From contig DCHJ01000025.1 in the NCBI GenBank assembly GCA_002314805.1, positions 1 to 11,828 on the forward strand: DNA of 11,828 nt, given 5' to 3'. Positions 6,753-11,828 of the stretch are shown in pieces; position 1 is the first letter of the stretch; each line of letters begins with the position of its first letter. Position numbers and translations under genes: made by a program. This stretch comes from Lachnospiraceae bacterium UBA1755. Its GTDB lineage: Bacteria; Bacillota; Clostridia; Lachnospirales; Lachnospiraceae. The notes under the pieces are model-generated. The model saw nothing but the letters and a program-made list of their open reading frames with translations, was not told the DNA's origin and searched no databases.

Positions 6753-7433
6753 ATGAAGGTTATTGATGTTACAGGAAAGGTATGCAATGGCATGTGGACC
6801 TTCGGAGACCTGTTCCCGAAGCTTCATATCGAGGAGCATTCAGGCATATGCCCCGGGTTCGGTGAGTATTTTTATACCGAGTTCTGCGGTATGCATGCAC
6901 AGACAGGTACATATATCGAGACTCCTGCACACTGGTTTGGATTTGAGAACAGCTATCTTGTTAAGGATATTCCGCTTGAGAAGCTCTATGAGCACGACTG
7001 CGTTGTCCTTAAGCCTGAGGTGGAGGTTGCTGATCCGACAAAGAAGTCGCCTATTACCATGGAGGCTCTTGAGAAAGCCGCCGAGGGTGTCACGATAAAG
7101 CCTGATGATGTCATTGTGGTGGCAACCGGATGGGAAAGGTACTGGATGGACGATGAGCATTTCTTCGAGAAGTCACCTTATTTCACGGATGACGCCATGC
7201 ACTGGATCATAGCGAAAAAGCCGTTCATGCTGGCAACAGATACACCTGCATGGGATAATTATGAAGACCCGGCAGGCTATATGGGAGATTTCTATGATGG
7301 AAATATCCTTATGCTGGTTCCTCTGGCAAATATGGATCAGGTTACTCAGAAGAGAGTAAAGATCACAGTTATGCCTCTTAAGGCAGACGACGGTGCGGCT
7401 GCACCGGTAAGAGCTGTCATCATTGAAGATTGA
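6753..7433 (+). CDS. Cyclase-family protein (PF04199 type) with substituted metal-site motif
   Basis: A 226-residue cytoplasmic protein. The family fold is recognised from the N-terminal V-I-D-V-T, the T-G-T-x-x-x-T-P-A-H block (51-60), A-T-G-W-E-R-Y-W (124-131), A-T-D-T-P-A-W-D (161-168) and the C-terminal P-L-K ... A-P-V-R-A-V. Characterised relatives (kynurenine formamidase, isatin hydrolase) are metal-dependent hydrolases. Their H-T-G-T-H-x-D motif reads Q50-T-G-T-Y54-I-E56 here, so all three usual ligand positions differ, while His48 and His60 are present. The acidic residue usual before the late 'NL(A/T)NLD' block is also missing (V-P-L-A-N-M-D, 189-195). Hydrolysis of a lactone or amide is possible, but the metal use or reaction may differ. 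It is the last gene of the transporter operon, 31 bp after the lipoprotein gene, with a GAGG ribosome site. Confidence 0.8.
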   Translation: MKVIDVTGKVCNGMWTFGDLFPKLHIEEHSGICPGFGEYFYTEFCGMHAQTGTYIETPAHWFGFENSYLVKDIPLEKLYEHDCVVLKPEVEVADPTKKSPITMEALEKAAEGVTIKPDDVIVVATGWERYWMDDEHFFEKSPYFTDDAMHWIIAKKPFMLATDTPAWDNYEDPAGYMGDFYDGNILMLVPLANMDQVTQKRVKITVMPLKADDGAAAPVRAVIIED

Positions 7434-7442
7434 TTCAATGCT

Positions 7443-7472
7443 CAGGGCCTCCGCAAGGAGGCCCTGTTTTTT
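7443..7472 (+). terminator. Strong intrinsic terminator of the transporter operon
   Basis: A perfect ten-pair GC-rich stem (CAGGGCCTCC at 7443-7452 with GGAGGCCCTG at 7457-7466), a GCAA tetraloop and six T residues (7467-7472) lie 9 bp past the cyclase stop. On the other strand no T-run follows the stem, so it serves mainly the rightward operon. The T-run overlaps the stop codon of the leftward regulator gene. Confidence 0.95.
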
Positions 7473-8355
7473 AACTTAGCAGAGAGTTTTTATAAACCAG
7501 AGGCGTCATATGCACATATTTTTTGAAAACTCTGCAAAAATACTGCGGATTGCTGTAGTTGAGCTTATAGGCAATATCCGTAACAGACATGTCTGATTCT
7601 CTGAAGAGCTTTTTTGCTTCCTCCATTTTCAGTCCGTTATAATAATCATTGATCCCGCTTCCCGTAGAGGCGCGGAAAATTGAGTAGATATAGCTGCGCC
7701 CGTAATGCAGACCTTTTATCATTTCGTTAATATTAAGCTGTCCGTATACATTTGTCTCCAGACTCCGGATGATCTCTCTGACAAGATGTGAATCGTACTG
7801 TTCCTTGGGCAGGTACTCCCTCATTTCAGGAAGATTAAGGAGCTTTTTCTGGAGCAATAGTATAAGAAGCTCTTCAAGGTACAGTCTTATCAGCTGTTCA
7901 CTTCCGACGGGCGCATCAGATCTTACAGAGAAGCTGAAGTTTTTGCCGTTGGTTGAGGAGTAGGAGAATACCTTGCGGCTTTCGGATATGACCTTCCTGA
8001 GGAGCCCCTTAAGCTCTGTGGGCAGCGAAAAGCACTGGTCATTGAAGTGACGCATGATGCGGCTCTTGCAGTCAAAGCTGGTCACAAATACGATGGTATA
8101 GCTGTCCCGGCTGCAGTAAAGTGAATGAAACTCATTGGGCTTATGGAAGATAAGGTCCTCCTGCTGAAGCTCATAGCTGGCTGTGGCTGTTGTGACAGTA
8201 CAGCCTCCGCTGATCACATACAGCATTTCCCAGAAATCGTGGCTTTCTCCGTCATTGTAATAACCGGGCTTTAGCTCAAGGTAATGCAGGGTATGTATCT
8301 TGGAAATATTGATCTCAGTATTGAGAGTATGAATGCCGTAGGTCGTGTCTGACAT
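7471..8355 (-). CDS. AraC-family transcriptional regulator with N-terminal cupin sensor domain
   Basis: A 294-residue regulator when started at the ATG complementary to 8353-8355. The N-terminal part (about residues 20-105) is a cupin-like sensing domain with H39 and E43 in E-S-H-D-F-W-E-M-L-Y-V-I and the later H-K-P-N-E-F-H. A helical linker follows. The C-terminal double helix-turn-helix covers about residues 190-292, with HTH1 near 208-229 and HTH2 at S-V-T-D-I-A-Y-K-L (257-265). The signature N-P-Q-Y-F-C-R-V-F-K-K and the terminal M-T-P-x-x-Y-K are intact. The frame stays open upstream to a possible ATG at 8491-8493, but those 46 residues lie in promoter DNA and look unlike this family. 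No strong ribosome site precedes the chosen start. Lying between two units that share an operator-like element, it probably senses the pathway's substrate and controls both. Confidence 0.9.
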   Translation of the reverse strand: MSDTTYGIHTLNTEINISKIHTLHYLELKPGYYNDGESHDFWEMLYVISGGCTVTTATASYELQQEDLIFHKPNEFHSLYCSRDSYTIVFVTSFDCKSRIMRHFNDQCFSLPTELKGLLRKVISESRKVFSYSSTNGKNFSFSVRSDAPVGSEQLIRLYLEELLILLLQKKLLNLPEMREYLPKEQYDSHLVREIIRSLETNVYGQLNINEMIKGLHYGRSYIYSIFRASTGSGINDYYNGLKMEEAKKLFRESDMSVTDIAYKLNYSNPQYFCRVFKKYVHMTPLVYKNSLLS

Positions 8356-8362
8356 AATGATA

Positions 8363-8432
8363 AATATCCGAAAAAAAAATCTTGTGGACAATAGTGCAAA
8401 AATATAGTACATATTACCATTCAATATGTGCA
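8363..8432 (+). promoter_or_regulatory. Putative AraC-type operator: three 21-bp-phased half-sites between the regulator and the SDR unit
   Basis: Half-sites TGGACA (8385-8390), AGTACA (8406-8411) and TGTGCA (8427-8432) lie 21 bp apart. They match the element at 911-980 base for base in spacing. An extra AGTGCA sits at 8393-8398. The middle and right half-sites overlap the predicted leftward promoter of the regulator gene, while the set lies about 20 bp upstream of the rightward -35. One bound protein could thus activate the SDR unit and limit its own synthesis. Confidence 0.55.
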
Positions 8433-8439
8433 ATTTCAA
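8411..8439 (-). promoter_or_regulatory. Probable promoter of the AraC-family regulator gene
   Basis: On the minus strand, TTGAAA (8434-8439) and TAATAT (8411-8416) are separated by exactly 17 bp. Transcription would start near 8404, giving a leader of about 50 nt before the start codon at 8355. This supports the shorter protein start, because the longer one at 8493 lies upstream of this promoter. The operator-like half-sites overlap it. Confidence 0.5.
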
Positions 8440-8452
8440 GTGTATATTAGTC

Positions 8453-8481
8453 TTGTATACCACAATATTTGTGAATATTAT
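8453..8481 (+). promoter_or_regulatory. Probable promoter of the SDR-SDR-MATE unit
   Basis: TTGTAT (8453-8458) and TATTAT (8476-8481) are 17 bp apart, placing the transcript start near 8488 and a leader of about 39 nt before the ATG at 8527. The spacer holds the dyad CACAA-TAT-TTGTG (8461-8473), at the same place as ACAAATATTTGT in the transporter promoter. Confidence 0.5.
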
Positions 8482-8526
8482 ACAGAGAGTCATTGTAACA
8501 CCATATATTTTAATCTGGAGGATACT

Positions 8527-9306
8527 ATGAAGATCAATGAGTTATTCAGTGTAGAGGGACAGGTGGCAATAGTCACAGGAGCCAATAAGGGACTTGGCAA
8601 CATGTATGCATGGACACTGGCAGAGAATGGCGCAAAGCTTTTTGTCGTTGACTTTGATAAGCCCGGTCTTGACAAGGCAGTACAGGAGTTCAGGGATGCA
8701 GGATATGAGTGCTATGGTGCACTTGCCGATGTAAGAAGTGAGGAGCAGGTACAGGCTGCCTTTGCTGAGTGTGTTGAGAAGTACGGTACTATTGATATCC
8801 TTATCAATAATGCCGGTACAGAGAGATGCAATAAGGCACCAGAGGATACCAGTCTTCAGGAGTGGAATAAGGTTATCGATATCAACGTAACAGGTTCCTT
8901 TATCTGCGCGAGGGAAGCAGGAAAGGTCATGCTTCAGCACGGGAAGGGCAAGATCGTCAATATCTCATCTATCTCGGGCTTTGTGATCAACAAGGGAGTA
9001 CACGGAGGTTCATATGATGTCTCAAAGCAGGCCATCATGGGTCTTACAAGGGCACTTGCAACCGAGTGGGGTAAGTTTGGCATCAATGTCAATGCAATCG
9101 CACCGGGATATTTCCTTACAGATCCCAACAAGGAATACTTTGAGAAGTATCCGGGATTTTATGATGAAGCACTTGCCATGATCCCGATCGGGAAAATGTC
9201 TGAGCCGGAAAACCTGGCAGGTACAATGCTTTATCTCTGCACAAAGGCTTCAGATTACGTACACGGTATCGTGGTATTCGTAGACGGCGGTTATACGATC
9301 TGGTAA
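8527..9306 (+). CDS. Short-chain dehydrogenase/reductase, KduD/gluconate 5-dehydrogenase-like (SDR 1)
   Basis: A 259-residue classical SDR, normal length. It shows the cofactor loop T-G-A-N-K-G-L-G (17-24), N-N-A-G (94-97) and a complete tetrad of Asn120, Ser148, Tyr163 and Lys167 (Y-D-V-S-K). N-A-I-A-P-G-Y-F-L-T-D and the C-terminal V-D-G-G-Y-T-I-W resemble KduD and gluconate 5-dehydrogenase. An Asp (residue 42) at the end of the second strand predicts NAD preference. It should interconvert a hydroxyl and keto group on a sugar or sugar acid in the cytoplasm. The ATG at 8527 is chosen because TGGAGG precedes it and the N-terminus aligns with the family. The frame remains open to 8428, but those extra codons cover the predicted promoter. 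It is first in a unit divergent from the regulator. Confidence 0.92.
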   Translation: MKINELFSVEGQVAIVTGANKGLGNMYAWTLAENGAKLFVVDFDKPGLDKAVQEFRDAGYECYGALADVRSEEQVQAAFAECVEKYGTIDILINNAGTERCNKAPEDTSLQEWNKVIDINVTGSFICAREAGKVMLQHGKGKIVNISSISGFVINKGVHGGSYDVSKQAIMGLTRALATEWGKFGINVNAIAPGYFLTDPNKEYFEKYPGFYDEALAMIPIGKMSEPENLAGTMLYLCTKASDYVHGIVVFVDGGYTIW

Positions 9307-9327
9307 AGAAGCGGACGGGATACGGCT

Positions 9328-10104
9328 ATGGCAGATATATTTGATTTGAGTGGAAAAGTGGCTATAGTGACCGGAGCAGGACAGGGCTTGGGCAAGAGCT
9401 TTGCACGGGCGCTGTCATACGCAGGTGCTGATGTGGTCATTATGGCAAGAGATTATGACCGGCTGGCAGCCACAGCTGCTGAGATAAGCAGCGGATCCGG
9501 ACATGATGTATATCCGGTAAAAGTGGATATCACCGATGAGGCTTCCGTAATAAGTGCCGTAAAGTATACTGCAGACAGTTTTAAGCATATCGATGTGCTG
9601 GTAAATAATGCCGCGTTGGGGAGAAGTGATACACCGCTGCAGGATGAGACACTGGAGAGCTGGAATTCCATAATCGGGACCAATCTTACAGGTACCTTTC
9701 TGATGATGAAGCATGTGGGCAGGGTCATGATCGCACAGAAAAGCGGCAAGATAATCAACCTTTCCAGCATGGCGGGGATCGTCGGGATGAGAAATCCGGT
9801 GGTGGGTGCATATGATGTATCCAAGGCCGCGGTAGCCGGTCTGACAAAGTCTATGGCAGGAGTCTGGGCGGAGTACAACATTACAGTCAACGCTCTGGCA
9901 CCCGGCTATTTCATGACGGACATCAACAGAGCTTATGTAAAGGAGCATCCTGATTTCTTTGAGGACTCGCTTCATCAGATCCCGCTTAAGAAATGGGGAG
10001 AGGAAAACAGCATAGGAGAGGTGGCTGTATTCCTTGCCTCGGGTGCATCTGACTATATCACAGGTGCGGTCCTGTCAGTGGACGGCGGGTATACTGCTTG
10101 GTAA
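9328..10104 (+). CDS. Short-chain dehydrogenase/reductase, KduD/gluconate 5-dehydrogenase-like (SDR 2)
   Basis: A 258-residue classical SDR, related to the gene before it over its full length (shared V-A-I-V-T-G-A, A-Y/S-Y-D-V-S-K, A-P-G-Y-F, V-D-G-G-Y-T-x-W) but well diverged. The cofactor loop is T-G-A-G-Q-G-L-G (15-22). N-N-A-A (93-96) is a mild variant of NNAG. Asn119, Ser147, Tyr162 and Lys166 complete the tetrad. The second strand ends in M-A-R-D (Arg41), which predicts NADP(H), unlike its partner. It lies 21 bp after SDR 1 with only a weak ribosome site (GGACGGGA), and overlaps the next gene by seven bases. An old tandem duplication with split cofactor use is likely; the substrate is unknown. 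Confidence 0.92.
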   Translation: MADIFDLSGKVAIVTGAGQGLGKSFARALSYAGADVVIMARDYDRLAATAAEISSGSGHDVYPVKVDITDEASVISAVKYTADSFKHIDVLVNNAALGRSDTPLQDETLESWNSIIGTNLTGTFLMMKHVGRVMIAQKSGKIINLSSMAGIVGMRNPVVGAYDVSKAAVAGLTKSMAGVWAEYNITVNALAPGYFMTDINRAYVKEHPDFFEDSLHQIPLKKWGEENSIGEVAVFLASGASDYITGAVLSVDGGYTAW

Positions 10105-11456
10105 AAAACGCGGAAATCAGAAATGGCCCTTTGCTCAGGAACATATTGCTGTTTTCATTGCCGCTTGTATTATCTGGTATCTTCCAGCTATTATTCAATG
10201 CAGCGGATACGATGACAGTCGGACATTTTCTGGGCAGGGAGCATCTGGCTGCTATAGGAGCTGCAACTCCGATAGTGGCCTTTTTTACAGGCAGCCTGAT
10301 AGCCTTTTCGCAGGGCGTCAGTGTCCTGATCTCAAGGAGGACGGAGGAAAACGGGGATCGCGGGGTCGCAGGGACAGCGGGTATCGTCTCCGCAGTTTCA
10401 CTTATCCTTGGAGTCATCATAGGAACCGCAGGTATACTGGCAGCACCATGGATGCTGAGAGTGATCCATACTCCGGAGAGTATCATTGACAGCTCGGTGA
10501 TCTATCTGAGGATATACCTGGCAGGGATGCCGTTTTTCCTTTTCTACAATTTCGGCTCCGCTGTGATAAGATCTCTTGGAAATACTGCGGTATCGCTGGT
10601 ATATGTGGGGATATCCGGACTGCTTAATGTGGTCCTCAATTATGCCTTTATCAGACTCGGAGGCGGCATAGCGGGAGTAGCTGCCGCAACTGTGTTATCT
10701 CAGCTGTTAAGTGCTGTGCTGACAGGATGCTACCTGTACCGCAACGGTCTTGCTTCGTGGATAAGATGGCGTAAGGTACCTGAGGTCACCGGTGCGTTAT
10801 TCAGACTTGGAGTGCCGGCAGCGATGCAGACCATGCTTCTGAGTCTGTCCAACATTTTCATTCAGAATGAAATAAACAGATTCGGGACCACGGTACTGGC
10901 AGCCCAGACCGTATATATGAGTCTTAATGGTTTTCTTCTGGCGGCGATCACTGCGTACACGCAGACTGCAATTGTTTTTGCCGGGCAGAACGATGCGGCT
11001 GATAATAAAAAGAGGGTAGTCGATTCGGCAGCTTACTGTTGTCTTTTGTCATTCATCTGGGGAAGCGGACTCGGGGTACTGTTCCGGATATGCGGCGAAT
11101 ATGTGTGTATCCCGTACACAGACTCACGGGAAGTTACAGAAGTGGTAATGAAACTGCTGCTTATAAATGCAGTACCCTACGGTATCTGCGGATGCATGGA
11201 GGCTCTGGCCGGGTCTGTCAGGGGACTGGGCAGATCTGTTGAACCAACGATAATGCATCTGATCGGGATCGGGGTTTTCAGAATTGTATGGATAATGACA
11301 TTTTTCCGTGCGCATAGCAATCTTAAGGCACTTTATATGTGCTATCCGCTGTCATGGGTGGTGACATCTGTGCTTCAGCTGTCACTGCTGTGCATCATAA
11401 TAAAAAAGAAGTATGCGCATGACCGGGAAGCAGAGGAAACAGTCCGTATATATTGA
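10098..11456 (+). CDS. MATE-family multidrug/metabolite efflux transporter
   Basis: A 452-residue membrane protein with the two-fold repeated MATE layout and about 12 predicted membrane segments. The N-terminal N-G-P-L-L-R-N-I-L-L-F-S-L-P-L, then N-A-A-D-T-M-T-V-G-H-F-L-G, is typical of the family. The second repeat begins near F-R-L-G-V-P-A-A-M-Q-T. Members export drugs, flavins or other organic compounds in exchange for H+ or Na+. The only start that keeps the conserved N-terminus is a TTG at 10098, overlapping the SDR 2 stop by seven bases; GGCGGG about 10 bases upstream may serve as ribosome site. This implies coupled translation with the dehydrogenase. A MATE protein is an unusual partner for sugar-catabolic genes; it may export a by-product or a toxic analogue, which is inference. 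No convincing terminator follows. Confidence 0.9.
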   Translation: MVKNAEIRNGPLLRNILLFSLPLVLSGIFQLLFNAADTMTVGHFLGREHLAAIGAATPIVAFFTGSLIAFSQGVSVLISRRTEENGDRGVAGTAGIVSAVSLILGVIIGTAGILAAPWMLRVIHTPESIIDSSVIYLRIYLAGMPFFLFYNFGSAVIRSLGNTAVSLVYVGISGLLNVVLNYAFIRLGGGIAGVAAATVLSQLLSAVLTGCYLYRNGLASWIRWRKVPEVTGALFRLGVPAAMQTMLLSLSNIFIQNEINRFGTTVLAAQTVYMSLNGFLLAAITAYTQTAIVFAGQNDAADNKKRVVDSAAYCCLLSFIWGSGLGVLFRICGEYVCIPYTDSREVTEVVMKLLLINAVPYGICGCMEALAGSVRGLGRSVEPTIMHLIGIGVFRIVWIMTFFRAHSNLKALYMCYPLSWVVTSVLQLSLLCIIIKKKYAHDREAEETVRIY

Positions 11457-11809
11457 AAATGAGCCACTAAACCTTGTGTTAGTGTTGCTAGGCTGTATTC
11501 ATTTTGATACACTGTTAGCTGAGAAGAGTTGATTACCTTGCTTTCAGCCTGATCCATGATTCTCATATATTTGTAAAGATGGCAGGATGAGATTATTGAT
11601 CAAATCAGATTTTACGCGTTTTATCCTGCAAATTACAACATCGGATCAATTTTGGTATATACGGGGAGCGGAGCTTAAAGACGGCGAATTTCACACCTCA
11701 GGAGACCGGTTCTCATATACCGGACGGTTAAGAGTTTATTAATAGAGTGCTGCAGCGTGGGAATTAATAAAAGCTGCGGTGTGTCAGACAAAGAAAAGGA
11801 ATAGAAATT
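11457..11809. other. 353-bp stretch without a clear gene, with several inverted repeats
   Basis: GCAGGAT (11582-11588) is complementary to ATCCTGC (11623-11629), and with G-T pairs the stem reaches about 11 pairs around a 26-nt inner part. CCGGT (11706-11710) pairs with ACCGG (11719-11723). CACTAA/TTAGTG (11465-11470/11479-11484) is a weak AT-rich hairpin just after the MATE gene. None is followed by a T-run. The stretch may hold the end of the MATE transcript and the leader of the gene starting at 11810; no known riboswitch was recognised. Confidence 0.4.
11587..11742 (+). CDS. Possible 51-codon small ORF or gene remnant
   Basis: An open frame from ATG 11587 to TAA 11740-11742 gives 51 residues. 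The hydrophobic beginning M-R-L-L-I is followed by a soluble, aromatic- and charge-rich part (Q-F-W-Y-I-R-G-A-E-L-K-D-G-E-F). Codon use resembles the neighbours. The only ribosome-like sequence, AGG, lies too close to the ATG, and the start falls in one arm of an inverted repeat (11582-11629). It could be a real small protein, a fragment of a decayed gene, or chance. No family was recognised. Confidence 0.2.
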   Translation: MRLLIKSDFTRFILQITTSDQFWYIRGAELKDGEFHTSGDRFSYTGRLRVY

Positions 11810-11828
11810 ATGCTTTCAGAGTCAAGAA
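11810..11828 (+). CDS. Probable start of a downstream gene, cut by window end
   Basis: AAAGGA (11795-11800) sits nine bases before an ATG at 11810, and the frame (M-L-S-E-S-R) is open to the end of the window. The six visible codons allow no family call. The direction matches the upstream units. Confidence 0.4.

Noticed and set aside
8356..8493. Upstream extension of the AraC-family regulator to 8493
   Set aside because: The extra 46 residues lie across AT-rich promoter DNA and would begin upstream of the predicted TTGAAA/TAATAT promoter.
8428..8526. Upstream extension of SDR 1 to an ATG at 8428
   Set aside because: The 33 extra residues are unlike SDR N-termini and cover the predicted promoter. 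TGGAGG before 8527 marks the start.
10034..10489. Overlapping plus-strand frame of 151 codons at the SDR 2/MATE junction
   Set aside because: It is out of frame with both conserved proteins. Its sequence, rich in Arg, Ser and Gly, shows no family features.
11465..11484. CACTAA/TTAGTG hairpin as terminator of the MATE unit
   Set aside because: Only six mostly AT pairs, an eight-base loop and no T-run.

Overview
The window looks like a chromosomal carbohydrate-use region of a Gram-positive anaerobe in the Clostridia, most likely a Lachnospiraceae relative of Butyrivibrio, Roseburia or Lachnospira. This is inferred from the moderate GC content, strong GGAGG ribosome sites, the lipoprotein signal style of the solute-binding protein and the AraC-plus-ABC-transporter layout. 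No marker gene fixes the taxonomy. There are no rRNA or tRNA genes, insertion sequences, phage genes or CRISPR arrays.

Layout. (1) Bases 1-758 hold the 3' part of an extended-SDR (NAD-dependent epimerase/dehydratase type) gene that begins upstream of the window, followed by a hairpin terminator. (2) Bases 1064-7433 are a six-gene rightward operon: a Gfo/Idh/MocA oxidoreductase, a ribose-type ABC importer (double ATPase, two different permeases, a lipoprotein binding protein behind an intergenic RNA hairpin) and a cyclase-family (PF04199-type) protein. It ends in a strong intrinsic terminator with a GCAA tetraloop. (3) A leftward AraC-family regulator lies at 7471-8355. (4) Divergent from it is a rightward unit of two KduD/gluconate-5-dehydrogenase-like SDRs and a MATE efflux protein (8527-11456). 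(5) The end, 11457-11828, holds no clear large gene until a probable new start codon at 11810.

The main result is regulatory. The promoter regions of the transporter operon (911-1030) and of the SDR unit (8363-8482) align without a gap. Both carry three similar half-sites (TGGACA, AGTACA, AGTACA/TGTGCA) spaced exactly 21 bp apart, followed by a short dyad in the promoter core. Repeats two helical turns apart are typical of AraC-family operators, and the regulator gene lies between the two units with its own predicted promoter overlapping the site. The two operons and the regulator therefore look like one small local regulon.

How the genes may work together (inference): the importer brings in a sugar, polyol or sugar acid. 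Three dehydrogenases (Gfo/Idh, an apparently NAD-type SDR and an apparently NADP-type SDR) and a cyclase-family protein with a substituted metal motif process it, and the MATE protein exports something made or met in the same condition. No kinase, aldolase or dehydratase is present, so the pathway is incomplete here and its substrate cannot be named from sequence.
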